Assembly (NCBI GenBank): GCA_938040325.1
Contig: CALHXW010000058.1
Location: forward strand, 1 to 48,140
Source of the DNA: an uncultured bacterium
GTDB taxonomy: Bacteria > Myxococcota_A > UBA9042 > PHBI01
DNA length: 48,140 bases
Direction: 5' to 3'
Part shown: one piece after another, positions 1 through 8,507 of the stretch
Position numbering within the stretch: the stretch's first letter is position 1
How the letters are laid out: each line of letters opens with the position of its first letter
The notes under the pieces: generated by a model
The model's database searches: none
The model's input: only the letters and a program-made list of their open reading frames with translations
Told to the model about the DNA's origin: nothing
Program-made: the position numbers and the translations under genes

Positions 1-545
1 TGAACTCACGAACCTCAGAAATCTCATGCTCTCCCGTCGAGGTCCCGGAAGGCACCAGCCCATGGTTTTATAGCAATCTTCCCAACGCCATAGGCGAACA
101 CTAGGAGACCGCTCGCTATTTATGCAGCGAGAGCAAACGCATCATCATTGGCGTTTGAAATTCCCTACGATTTTTAACCAGGTAGTAGGACCCCGGACAC
201 GCAACTCGAGCTTCAACACCCCCGTCGAAACCTGTCACCCCCATGTCAAAGAACACGCCAGTGGCGCCGACTAAGTCTAGGCCCGCTGGCGCTCAAATCA
301 ATCACTAGCCGCAAAACAAGCGCTCTTTCCGGCTGCGCCTTCCGCGATGCACTCGGCAGCATCGTCGGTTCGCTCGCTGCGCTCACCCGAACGCGACGAT
401 GCTCGCAGGGCCTTCATCGGCCGACACTGCTGCCCAAGCGTATCGCGTTCGTCTCGCTCGAACACTGCGCGCATTTTTGGGAAGAACTCCGAGCAGCACC
501 CGCACGCGTTACCGGTGCGAGCGGGCTCGGGAGTTGTCGAGGGCG
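1..545. other. Intergenic region at left edge; no credible gene, two hairpins
   Basis: No reading frame here looks coding; the short frames after position 347 are compositionally uneven and lack any recognisable motif. The left third is AT-richer than the rest and may be upstream DNA of a leftward gene outside the window. Two inverted repeats are visible. One pairs CGCCAG near 257 with CTGGCG near 292. The stronger one pairs 358-372 with 388-403 (AGCATCGTCG/CGACGATGCT plus GTTCG/CGAAC, one bulged base). Neither has a T-tract, so neither is a convincing terminator, though both lie downstream of the leftward citrate synthase gene. Confidence 0.5.
358..403. repeat. 15-bp-stem inverted repeat downstream of citrate synthase
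   Basis: Left arm AGCATCGTCGGTTCG (358-372) pairs with right arm 388-403 apart from one bulged G at 393; the loop is 15 nt. It lies about 145 bp beyond the stop of the leftward citrate synthase gene. With no T-run on either strand it is not a textbook Rho-independent terminator. It could be a factor-dependent termination or mRNA-stabilising hairpin, or a dispersed palindromic repeat. Confidence 0.55.
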
Positions 546-1679
546 CTAGCGCGCGCTCATTGGCTTGAACTCACGGTGCTCGTAGCCCTTAAAGATCTGC
601 GACGGCCGGAAGATTCGATTGCTCTCCAGCTGCTCGATCCAGTGGCTTAGCCAACCGGAAACGCGAGCGATGGCAAAGATCGGCGTGAAGATGTCTCGCT
701 CGATCCCCATCTTGTCGTAGACGATGCCTGAGTAGAAATCGACGTTCGGGTAGACGCCCTTAGACGCCAAACGCTCCTTGGCGATCTCCTCGACAGCCAT
801 CGCGATCTCATAGCGCTGCTCGCTGCCGAGCTCGGTGAAGAGCTTCGTCGCGAGTCGCTGGAGGATCGTCGCGCGCGGGTCCTTAGCCTTGTAGACGCGA
901 TGTCCGAGGCCCATGATTTTCTCTTTGCGGTCGATCTTGCCGTTGATGGCGTCTGACACCTTGTCGATGCTGCCGATGCTGTCGAGAAGGTTGAGGACAC
1001 GCTCGTTGGCGCCGCCGTGGAGCGGGCCCGAGAGCGTTCCGATGGCCGAAGAAATGACCGTGTAGGGGTCGGCCAGCGTCGACGCGACGACCCGGCTCGA
1101 GAACGTCGACGCGTTCATCGTGTGCTCAGCGTGGAGGATGAGGCAAACGTCCATCGTCTTGGCCGTGACGGGGTCGGGCTCGGCCCCCGTCATCATGTAG
1201 AGGAAGTTCGACGCATGGTCGAGATCGTCGCGCGGTGTGAGTGCCTCATCCCCGTTGCGAAGGCGTGCGTACGCCGCGACGATCGTCGGCAGCTTCGCGA
1301 TGAGCCGGATGATGCTCTCGCGCTGAACCTCGGGGTTCGTCACGTCGCGAGCCGGGTAGAACATGCCCATCGCAGCCACGCCGGCCTGCAGTGCATCCAT
1401 GGGATGGCCGGTCTCCGGCAAGCACTTGAGCAGGTCGATGATCTTGTACTTGAGGCGACGGTGATGCCTCAGCTCGTTGTCGAACTCCGCCAGCTGCGGT
1501 GCCGTCGGAAGCTCGCCGTAGAGCAACAGGTAGCAGACTTCCTCGAACGTACAGTTCTCGGCCAAGTCCGCGATCGCATAGCCGCGGTAGAAGAGCTGGC
1601 CTTCCTGACCGTTGATGAATGCAATCTTCGAATAGGCCGCTGGGACCCCTGCAAGACCTGGGACAAGCTCCGTCGTCAT
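546..1679 (-). CDS. gltA: Citrate synthase
   Basis: Condenses acetyl-CoA and oxaloacetate to citrate, the entry step of the TCA cycle, in the cytoplasm. The 377-residue product has the short citrate synthase fold: the catalytic histidine motifs LHAEHTMNAST and GPLHGGANE, the conserved GLGHRVYK segment, and the catalytic aspartate in YPNVDFYSG near the C-terminus. The ATG at 1679 is chosen over upstream in-frame starts because AGGAG precedes it at normal spacing and the family N-terminus begins there (GLAGVPAAYSKIAFINGQEG). The length fits the short (about 370-380 aa) hexameric or dimeric bacterial/Gram-positive-type enzymes rather than the longer NADH-sensitive E. coli type; 2-methylcitrate synthase is the main alternative and cannot be excluded by sequence alone. 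The gene appears monocistronic. Its TAG stop sits in a CTAG tetranucleotide (546-549). Confidence 0.95.
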   Translation of the reverse strand: MTTELVPGLAGVPAAYSKIAFINGQEGQLFYRGYAIADLAENCTFEEVCYLLLYGELPTAPQLAEFDNELRHHRRLKYKIIDLLKCLPETGHPMDALQAGVAAMGMFYPARDVTNPEVQRESIIRLIAKLPTIVAAYARLRNGDEALTPRDDLDHASNFLYMMTGAEPDPVTAKTMDVCLILHAEHTMNASTFSSRVVASTLADPYTVISSAIGTLSGPLHGGANERVLNLLDSIGSIDKVSDAINGKIDRKEKIMGLGHRVYKAKDPRATILQRLATKLFTELGSEQRYEIAMAVEEIAKERLASKGVYPNVDFYSGIVYDKMGIERDIFTPIFAIARVSGWLSHWIEQLESNRIFRPSQIFKGYEHREFKPMSAR

Positions 1680-2065
1680 GTTCACTCCTATAAAGGTTCC
1701 GAGCTGATTTGAGCGAGGCCCTCGCCCGGGCGGGACACTATCCGAGCGGGGCGACGTTTGCAACGAGCGCCGAACGTCCGCCTCGATACCTTAGCGACGG
1801 CGCCGGTCCGAACCGCACGGTCGTTTGATCTCTAGTGTCCCGTGCGGCGAGTTCGTCGTGAAATTCCGTCGACCCCGATTTCTACAGAAGAAGCATGTCG
1901 GAAAGGAGTTGTGTCCCTTGACCCGCTTCGGTGAAGAACGTTCGAGCGCTTTCGAAGGCGTTATCGTCCACGCTTTCCGCGCAACCTACAACGCGTCGGG
2001 CGACAATGCCGACGTGTCGTGAGGATCCGATGGGCGACGTGGGTCGAGGCCCCGTTCCAGGTCGC
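1680..2065. other. 386-bp intergenic region upstream of citrate synthase, with hairpin
   Basis: This gap holds the leader of citrate synthase. An 8-bp perfect inverted repeat (CCGCACGG 1813-1820, CCGTGCGG 1840-1847) with flanking CGAA/TTCG complementarity could be an operator or leader hairpin; its 19-nt loop carries a CTAG. A small plus-strand frame (about 1825-2022) has no convincing start signal or family resemblance and is not called. No clear sigma-70 promoter can be assigned by eye. Confidence 0.4.
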
Positions 2066-2917
2066 TCAAGGCTCGAGCAGGTTCCAGCTCAAGATCTCTA
2101 GCTGGGGTCGGCAGTAGCTCGAGAGCGCCTGCTTGACGACGCGCGCTTGGATCGCGACGGGGACGTCGCGGTGAAGCGCCACGTGGTCGACGAGGCGGCG
2201 GTTGGTCGGATCGCGCTTGACGTAGGCGTGAACAAACCGTCCTGCGCCATCGTGCAGCCGAAGCGCAAAGTACCCGCGCGTCGACCCTCGGAAGGCGCAC
2301 ATGTACGCGGTGCTGACGCGGGCGCCAGCGGTTAGCTGGACCCGCTGGCCAATATAGGGCGAGTCAAGGCGGCGGAGCTCCTTCCAGATTGCGCGTTGCC
2401 CGCGCACCGCCAGACGCGACCGTGTCGACTGACGAGCGGTATCTGGCTTGACCGGCGACAGCGACTTCGCGGTGTAGCGCCAACCCCGAGACCACTTAAG
2501 GATGTCCACCTGGTCGGGGCAAAGCTCGGACAGCTTGTCGGGGTTGTAGCGGACGTCAACGGTGATCTGAGCCCAAGGATCGCTTTCGAGCAGTCGCTCA
2601 AGGACCACCCCCAACTCGCGCGGCACGTAGCCCGTGACCGTCTCCATCGGACCGCCCAGCAGCGTAAACGCCATGAGACGGCGCTGTTCGCCGCTGTAAC
2701 CACAGTTGAAGTAGTCGGTTTTCTTGGCGTGGACGCGGTAGGTGAACACCTGCCCGGCGACCTCGTAGCGGTCGACCTGGAGCCTCGATAGCGTGGGCCA
2801 GTTGCGTGGGTCCTTGCTCGGTCCCTCGGCGTGCGCGGACGAGGCTAACGTCACAGCGAGGACGGCGACAAAGGCGGTTCGGATGAGCGTAAACACGAGC
2901 GGACTATCCCGTCGCAC
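2066..2917 (-). CDS. Exported protein of unknown function with an internal duplication
   Basis: I do not recognise the family. The first roughly 30 residues form a signal peptide (hydrophobic AFVAVLAVTLASS then AHA before EGPSKD), so the mature protein should be periplasmic. The mature part contains two related blocks of about 85-90 residues. Each begins with a strand and a cysteine (FNCGYSGEQRR; YMCAFRGSTRG), has a central Y-V-x-R segment, and ends with a second cysteine in a C-x-x-Q-hydrophobic-acidic-I-L-x-W motif (CPDQVDILKWS; CRPQLEILSWN). One disulfide per repeat is likely. The start is uncertain: the frame opens with GTG at 2917 and another GTG lies at 2896; neither has a strong ribosome-binding site. 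The next gene upstream is the OMP gene, separated by a degenerate repeat. Confidence 0.7.
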   Translation of the reverse strand: MRRDSPLVFTLIRTAFVAVLAVTLASSAHAEGPSKDPRNWPTLSRLQVDRYEVAGQVFTYRVHAKKTDYFNCGYSGEQRRLMAFTLLGGPMETVTGYVPRELGVVLERLLESDPWAQITVDVRYNPDKLSELCPDQVDILKWSRGWRYTAKSLSPVKPDTARQSTRSRLAVRGQRAIWKELRRLDSPYIGQRVQLTAGARVSTAYMCAFRGSTRGYFALRLHDGAGRFVHAYVKRDPTNRRLVDHVALHRDVPVAIQARVVKQALSSYCRPQLEILSWNLLEP

Positions 2918-3037
2918 TCGATAGAGTGCAAGTTTGATGCGCCCTTAGCCCGGTCTTCTCATCGCGTTGAGTCGTCGGTGGGGTGCACCCGCGCACGTCG
3001 GGAGATGACTTCGCCAGCACTACTGCGCCTCGGAACG

Positions 3038-3123
3038 GTTATCCCGCTCGGCTCGGCCCTTGGTTCTCAAGCACCGGCCGGAACTCGCGTCGATCCAGGC
3101 GGTAACCAGCCGAACGCCACTAG
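3038..3123 (+). repeat. Degenerate copy of the type II CTAG palindromic element (right part)
   Basis: The segment resembles the right half of the complete type II element at 47211-47389. Shared features are a TTATCCCG block, a TTCTCAAGCACCGG-like block, an identical 15-mer CGTCGATCCAGGCGG (3088-3102 here, 47352-47366 there) and a terminus reading GCCGAACGCCACTAG. No left end is recognisable, so it is probably an old, truncated copy. It ends at CTAG (3120-3123), one base from another CTAG (3125-3128) that contains the stop codon of the leftward OMP gene. Confidence 0.55.
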
Positions 3124-3124
3124 G

Positions 3125-4777
3125 CTAGAACTGAATCGTGGACTCGAACTTGATGCCTTCGAAGTCCGGGAACACGCGACACACACCGCCCGAGCACTTC
3201 AGCCCGCCTTTCGAGCGCCCACCGAACAACCGGACGAAGCTTTGGTCGTTGATGTTGTATTGGACGAAGGCACCCGGGAAGAGCGGGCTGTCGTTGCTTT
3301 CCTCGGTCAGGTACTCGAATTGGCCGGTGAACGACCAGCTCTCGCCGACATTGAATGTGAGGTAGCTCGTTCCTTCAATGTAGTCGTCTTCGAGCGACGC
3401 TGCGCCAATGTTCTTGCTCCGGAACTCATGGTTGAGGTGGAACTGTAGGTCGAGGTGTTCGGAGAAGGCGTAGAACCAGTCCACATCGACATGGAACATC
3501 CGCACGCGGATGATCCCTGCGTCGGGAGCCTCTTCGTGTCGGTAGCCAGCCTGTACCAGCAGTCGGTCGCCAGCGGCTCCGATTCGCTCCCAACCGCCAA
3601 ACGTGTGCAGGGTGAACTCATCGACCGCTGGCGCGTCGATGAAGTACGCACCGCTGATGAACACCTGGTCTTTCGAGTCAGGCAGCTGATAGTCGAGGCG
3701 CAGTCGGGCGCCTGTGACGTTTGTGTTGTTGATCACGCGCTGGTCGACACGCTCGAGCGTAGGCGGCGTCACGTACTGAAACGTCTGCGTCACGCCTTGT
3801 TGCTGTGCAGTGTCAGGGTGCAGCGACGACGCGACCTCAAAGCGCTGATACCGCTTGCCCTCGGCAAGCACGGTCAGTGGGCCGGCCTGGCCTGTGGCAG
3901 ACATGTAGAGCGCATAGCCGTCGCTGTCGTTATCAACCTCGCCCGCTGCTGTGAGACGTCGCCCAAAGTTCTGCAGGTAGTTGAACTCCGCGTAGATATC
4001 GATCGCGTCGGCAAGCGAAAGCAGCTCAATGTTGCCACCCACAATCACGCTTCGGTCGGTCTTGGCGTTGTTGATGGGATCGACGTCATCGTCGCCCCCC
4101 ACCACGCCCGCAACTGCCTCGCGAAGCGATGAGTGCCGGCGCTCGATGTCGACGCCCTGGACGCCAAACTTGAAGCCCTTAAACGGCGTCCCCTCAAACC
4201 GAGCGGCAAAGATCAGGTCATTGGGGTCGGGAACGAACTTCTCCTCGACGAGGTCGACGTTTGCGGCGTTCGTCAGGCCGGCGCTGATGCGGGTGCGGTA
4301 GCGGCCGGTCCGTATCAGCGCATGCAGGCCGCGAAGCGTCGTTGTGAAGCCCACTTCATCGAACTTCCGCAGCGACAACGCCATGCCACGACCGAGGGAG
4401 AGGAAGTCGTCGCCAAGGGTCAGCGTCGTCTTTCCAAGCCGAGCTCGGAGATAGATCTCTTCCGGCCGGAAGTCGCTCTGGTACTGAGACGACGGTGGCG
4501 ACGGAAACCACGCTGCATCGAAGCGCAGCCCAAGCGTCCACATGTCATAGCGGAGCCGCAAGTTAAGCCGGTTGCGCAGGTCGAAGACGTTCTCGCGGTC
4601 CTCCGCAGCCACGATCTGCGGGTCCTCGAGCTCGAAGTGCCAGTCGAGAAAGAGTGATTCCGTGATGTCGAGGGTGATCTTGTCACCGTCACCGACCGAG
4701 AACTCGACTGCAGCGGCTGGCGTGCTCGCCAGGACGCTGCCGATCGAGGCAGCAAGGACGACCCGAAGCCACGCCAT
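3125..4777 (-). CDS. Outer-membrane beta-barrel protein (porin-like)
   Basis: A 550-residue protein with a signal peptide (VVLAASIGSVLASTPAAA, cleavage near residue 23) followed by many alternating amphipathic strands. It ends in a terminal phenylalanine (STIQF), the usual C-terminal signature for BAM-dependent barrels. The strand pattern (for example LNLRLRYDMWTLGLRFDAAW, FTGQFEYLTEE) suggests a large barrel; the substrate is unknown. It begins with ATG at 4777 overlapping the TAA stop of the upstream thioredoxin-like gene (TAATG), so the two are translationally coupled. The thioredoxin partner suggests a shared envelope role, perhaps disulfide handling, though this barrel has few cysteines apart from a C-x5-C pair near the C-terminus (KCSGGVCRVF). 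The TAG stop lies in a CTAG next to a repeat remnant. Confidence 0.8.
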   Translation of the reverse strand: MAWLRVVLAASIGSVLASTPAAAVEFSVGDGDKITLDITESLFLDWHFELEDPQIVAAEDRENVFDLRNRLNLRLRYDMWTLGLRFDAAWFPSPPSSQYQSDFRPEEIYLRARLGKTTLTLGDDFLSLGRGMALSLRKFDEVGFTTTLRGLHALIRTGRYRTRISAGLTNAANVDLVEEKFVPDPNDLIFAARFEGTPFKGFKFGVQGVDIERRHSSLREAVAGVVGGDDDVDPINNAKTDRSVIVGGNIELLSLADAIDIYAEFNYLQNFGRRLTAAGEVDNDSDGYALYMSATGQAGPLTVLAEGKRYQRFEVASSLHPDTAQQQGVTQTFQYVTPPTLERVDQRVINNTNVTGARLRLDYQLPDSKDQVFISGAYFIDAPAVDEFTLHTFGGWERIGAAGDRLLVQAGYRHEEAPDAGIIRVRMFHVDVDWFYAFSEHLDLQFHLNHEFRSKNIGAASLEDDYIEGTSYLTFNVGESWSFTGQFEYLTEESNDSPLFPGAFVQYNINDQSFVRLFGGRSKGGLKCSGGVCRVFPDFEGIKFESTIQF

Positions 4778-5298
4778 TACGACGCGTCGAGACCGAGCAG
4801 CCCACGAACGTCCCGCTCAAGCTGCGGAACCTCGGACGACTGGAAGCCCAAGATGCGCTTCTTGATCGCCCCGTCGCGTCCGATCAGGACAAGGTACGGG
4901 GCTGACGCGTTGGGGTTGTATGCTTGGCTGATGCCGTTGTCTTCGTCGACAACGACAGAGAACGTGTAGCCATGCTTTTTGATGTAAGGGCTGACCAGCG
5001 CCTGTGTCTCAGGACCGTCGAGGCTGATCGAGATCACCTTGAGTCCTTGAGCCGCATACTTAGCGTGCAGGTCTTGCAGCACAGGCATCTCGGCCTTGCA
5101 CGGCTCGCAGTAGGTCGCCCAGAAGCTCAGCATCACCACCTCGCGGTTGAGGTGGCTGGAGAGCGTGACGTCGCCGCCGTCAAGGTCGTAGGCGGTGAAG
5201 TCCGGGAGGTCGTTGTTGGTCGACGATGCGCCGCCGCTCGAGCCACATCCGGCGGTCAGAATCAGGGCCGTCGCTACAGAGAGAAGAGTTCGAATCAC
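4777..5298 (-). CDS. TlpA/ResA-like thioredoxin-family lipoprotein
   Basis: A 173-residue membrane-anchored thiol-disulfide reductase candidate. The GTG start at 5298 is chosen because AAGGAAG precedes it and it gives a clean lipoprotein signal with lipobox LTAGC (Cys18). The mature domain carries the redox motif in FWATYCEPCKAEMP, then SISLDGPE and a cis-proline-type segment (NASAPYLVLIGRDG), as in TlpA/ResA proteins that reduce periplasmic cysteines, often for cytochrome c maturation. No cytochrome or Ccm genes are nearby. Its stop overlaps the start of the beta-barrel gene by one base, so the pair forms an operon. The longer frame reaching 5541 overlaps the radical SAM gene and is not credible as coding. 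Confidence 0.88.
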   Translation of the reverse strand: MIRTLLSVATALILTAGCGSSGGASSTNNDLPDFTAYDLDGGDVTLSSHLNREVVMLSFWATYCEPCKAEMPVLQDLHAKYAAQGLKVISISLDGPETQALVSPYIKKHGYTFSVVVDEDNGISQAYNPNASAPYLVLIGRDGAIKKRILGFQSSEVPQLERDVRGLLGLDAS

Positions 5299-5371
5299 GT
5301 TCGCTTCCTTTAAGTGTGCGCTACGCGCGTGGTCGCTTGCCGACCCACGTACGCCGAGCCGGGCTACCTGG

Positions 5372-8218
5372 TTACCGCAAACCGACGTGGTTGTATTTCG
5401 CGGTGCCGTAGTCACGCGCGAGGGTGCTGTGTTCGTCGACGCTGCGGGTCTCTTTCGGGGTGAACAGATCGAAGACTCTGCCTTTGCGCAGGCCCCACAA
5501 TCCGACGCGCGCCGCACGAGCACGCACCGCACTCGCGCCAAGGATTCCGGCTGCGAGCTCGCGGGGGCGGACGTGGGCGCCCTCGTCGATGTTGACCCGG
5601 TAACGCAAGACAGGCGTGGACGGGTCGAGGTTCAGCGCGGCTTGCTCGGCCTCGTTGGGGACGTCGACGGTCATTGAGAGCAGTCCGTCGCGGACGTCGA
5701 TGACTTTCTCTCCCTTCTTTCGCATCACCGTCTGGTGCACGGGCTCGTCGCCGAGCGCGACTGCACAGCCCGCTTTGAGCGCATCCACGTCCCAGTCAGC
5801 AGCCCAGACGATGTACTCGGCGAGCTTGCCGACCTTGGCAGGCGCAGCCACGTTCGGTGTGCCCGGCTCCTTCGGCCCAGACTCGATAAGCGCAGCGCGG
5901 ACCGCCAAGAGACCCTCGTCGCTGACCGCGTTGAAGCGGTCCACGAGCTCGTCAGGATCGACGTTTTCGAGCGCATAGACGTCGACAACCTCGCACAGAC
6001 TCGACACCCCGAGCGGCAGCGCGGGGCCGTAGCTCAGCAAGGCTTTCGGTGAGAAGCCCTCGCTGTACTTGAGGTTGAGATTGGCCCGACGGAACGTCCG
6101 CGGCAGCACGCGTGCGAGGTCGAGCTGGCTCGTCATCGCTGCTGCACCGAGCTTGGTGAAGACCAGCCGGTAGCGGAAGACGTCGCCTTGGCTCTCACGC
6201 CGGGGCGGCAGCGTAGCGCCGAGCCGATTCTTACGCAGCTGGCGGTAGGCCGGCACGAAGTCATCGTCATCGCTACGTGTCGCCGGAAGCTCCGCGCCGA
6301 GCTGGGCCAGATACCGAACACGCTCTTCGCGCATCTCGGTCATGTCGCACGCGATGCCGCAGTGGTAGCAGACGAGCTTTCGCTCATCGGCAACGGCGTC
6401 GGCCACGTTGGTATGGTGGACCTGCGCGCCGACCGGCTTGCCACACGGTGGGGACAGGCGCGACTTCGTAGCCCGCTTCCACTCCTTGTAGAGGAACTTG
6501 GGTGCGAGGCCGACGTCGATGTGGTCCCAGGGCAGGGCGCCATCGACCGGAAGTGTGCCAAGGTAGCGGGCTGGGTCGATTCCCCAGTCCGCGATGGCCT
6601 CAACCCACACATCCCAGCGCAACTCTTCGTCCCAACCGTCGAGCCTGGCGCCGCGACGGAAGGCGAGCTCCACGAGGTCGGCCACGCGCTTGTCGCCACG
6701 CGAGATGATACCCTCGATGAAGCTGACCTTCTGGTTGTGGTACTTCACTGGGATCCGCAGGCGCTTGCCTTCCTCGCGGAGCAGCCGCTGCTTGCGGTCG
6801 ATCTCGTCGAGCGAGTCCATCGCAGCCCATTGGAAGGGCGTATGCGGCTTTGGCACGTGGCTGGAGGCGCTGGCGGTCACCTGGACTTTGCGCTTGTTGT
6901 GGTGACGGTGGCCAATCTTCTGTGCCTTGGCCGCCGTTCGGACGATGCCGAGAACATCCTCGTCCTCCTCCGTGGGCAAGCCGATCATGAAGTAGAACTT
7001 CATCTTGTACCAACCGCGCGCGAACACGCGCTCCGCGGTGGTCATGATGTCTTCTTCACTGATGTTCTTGTTGACCACGTCCCGCATGCGCTGGCTTCCA
7101 GCCTCGGGGGCAAACGTCAGGCCGGTTGCCTTGACGCTCGAGATCTCGTCGAGGAGGTCTTCGCTCAGGCCATAGGCTCGCAGCGAGGACACGGAGAGGC
7201 TTGCGCGTCGTGCGCGCATCCGCTCCATGACCTTTTTGATCAACGGAGAGATGCACGAGTAGTCTGCAGTCGACAGGCTCGTCAGCGATGCTTGATCGTA
7301 GCCACCTGCGTCGAGCGCCTCCATCACCGTGTCGACGATTGCGTCCGGATCACGCTCGCGCACGGGCCGGTAGATCATGCCCGCTTGGCAGAAGCGACAC
7401 CCCTCTGTGCAGCCACGGGCGATCTCGATCGACATTCGGTCAAAGATCGCCTCGGCCGCGGCGACAGGGGAGTTCGCCGGGAACGGGTAGCGATCGAGAT
7501 CTTCGATGAGCTCGCGGACGATGGGGTAGGGGCCCTCGCTGGCGTCGCTGTCGACGACGAGGAGATCGTTGCGTGGCTCGACTTTGTGGGTGTAGAGGGC
7601 CGGGCAGTACCAGCCGCCAAGCGCCGCAAGCTTCACCAGCTGCTCACGTTTGGTCAGGCCCGCCTTTTTCCAGTCGGCAAGCTTAAGCAGCGCCTCAGGG
7701 AGCGCACGCTCCGAGTCGCCAACAAGGAACGCGTCGAAGAACGGTGCGATCGGCTCGGGGTGTGTCGCCACCGGACCACCGCCGATGACCAGCGGATCGT
7801 CTTCACCGCGGTCAGCAGCGCGCAGCGCGAGGCCGCTCAGATCCAAAATGTTGAGCGCGTTGGTGAACGTCATCTCGTACTGGAGCGAGATCCCGATCAC
7901 GTCGAAGTCGCGAAGCGGACGCGCCGACTCCAGTGAGAGGAGGGGCAGCTCGCGGGTACGGAGCTCGCGCTCCATGTCCGACCATGGGGTGAACGCACGC
8001 TCGCAGATGATGTCCTCGACGTCGTTGAGCACCTTGTAGATGATCTTCGTGCCGAGATGGCTCATGCCGATGTCGTACAGATCTGGGAACGCCATGCAGA
8101 TTCGAACCGTTGCGGCGTCCCAGTCTTTCGTGACGCTCAGGTACTCGCCACCGAGGTAGCGAGCAGGCTTCTGAACGTCGTCGATGAAGTGGGCGTATGG
8201 GTGCTGCTGCTGAGTCAC
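5372..8218 (-). CDS. B12-binding-type radical SAM protein fused to a DUF2344 domain (TIGR03960/TIGR03936 type)
   Basis: A 948-residue two-part protein. Residues 1-170 look like a degenerate cobalamin-binding Rossmann region (AFPDLYDIGMSHLGTKI, VIGGGPVATHPEP). Residues about 260-500 form the radical SAM domain with the 4Fe-4S motif at Cys270, Cys274 and Cys277 (RGCTEGCRFC). From about 700 to the end is a second domain beginning FRYRLVFTKLGAAAMTSQLDL, typical of the DUF2344 partner. In some bacteria these are separate adjacent genes; here they are one polypeptide. The substrate is not established to my knowledge; links to tRNA or ribosome maturation are speculative. A GGGAGAG site precedes the GTG start at 8218. 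It shares direction with the thioredoxin/OMP pair, 73 bp upstream, but may be separately transcribed. Confidence 0.88.
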   Translation of the reverse strand: MTQQQHPYAHFIDDVQKPARYLGGEYLSVTKDWDAATVRICMAFPDLYDIGMSHLGTKIIYKVLNDVEDIICERAFTPWSDMERELRTRELPLLSLESARPLRDFDVIGISLQYEMTFTNALNILDLSGLALRAADRGEDDPLVIGGGPVATHPEPIAPFFDAFLVGDSERALPEALLKLADWKKAGLTKREQLVKLAALGGWYCPALYTHKVEPRNDLLVVDSDASEGPYPIVRELIEDLDRYPFPANSPVAAAEAIFDRMSIEIARGCTEGCRFCQAGMIYRPVRERDPDAIVDTVMEALDAGGYDQASLTSLSTADYSCISPLIKKVMERMRARRASLSVSSLRAYGLSEDLLDEISSVKATGLTFAPEAGSQRMRDVVNKNISEEDIMTTAERVFARGWYKMKFYFMIGLPTEEDEDVLGIVRTAAKAQKIGHRHHNKRKVQVTASASSHVPKPHTPFQWAAMDSLDEIDRKQRLLREEGKRLRIPVKYHNQKVSFIEGIISRGDKRVADLVELAFRRGARLDGWDEELRWDVWVEAIADWGIDPARYLGTLPVDGALPWDHIDVGLAPKFLYKEWKRATKSRLSPPCGKPVGAQVHHTNVADAVADERKLVCYHCGIACDMTEMREERVRYLAQLGAELPATRSDDDDFVPAYRQLRKNRLGATLPPRRESQGDVFRYRLVFTKLGAAAMTSQLDLARVLPRTFRRANLNLKYSEGFSPKALLSYGPALPLGVSSLCEVVDVYALENVDPDELVDRFNAVSDEGLLAVRAALIESGPKEPGTPNVAAPAKVGKLAEYIVWAADWDVDALKAGCAVALGDEPVHQTVMRKKGEKVIDVRDGLLSMTVDVPNEAEQAALNLDPSTPVLRYRVNIDEGAHVRPRELAAGILGASAVRARAARVGLWGLRKGRVFDLFTPKETRSVDEHSTLARDYGTAKYNHVGLR

Positions 8219-8507
8219 TGGCTCTCCCGGATCGGTACGCGCTGCGCGGGCCGCGGTTATAGTGATGCGAGCGAGCGGTCGTCAACGAACAGGAGCCCCG
8301 GTCGTAGCGGCAGCCCGTGGGCACGACCCATCGCTGGATGCCGTGACCTGCGCTCCTGCCGCTGAGTCAACGGGTGGTGAGCGAGCCGTGAAGGTCGCCG
8401 ATGGCGCCGGGTCAGGGGTTGACCTTCGTCGCCTAGTTCCATACGTACACGTCGAAAACTCGCATCGCGTGACACGCGGTGGAGCAAAGACACACAGGAG
8501 ACGCCAC

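Noticed and set aside
1825..2022. Small 65-codon plus-strand gene
   Set aside because: TTG start without a ribosome-binding site, no recognised domain, and it covers a hairpin in the probable citrate synthase leader.
6188..7936. 582-codon plus-strand open frame
   Set aside because: It lies antisense to the radical SAM gene, whose motifs and length are intact; the frame is a GC-bias shadow with no family features.
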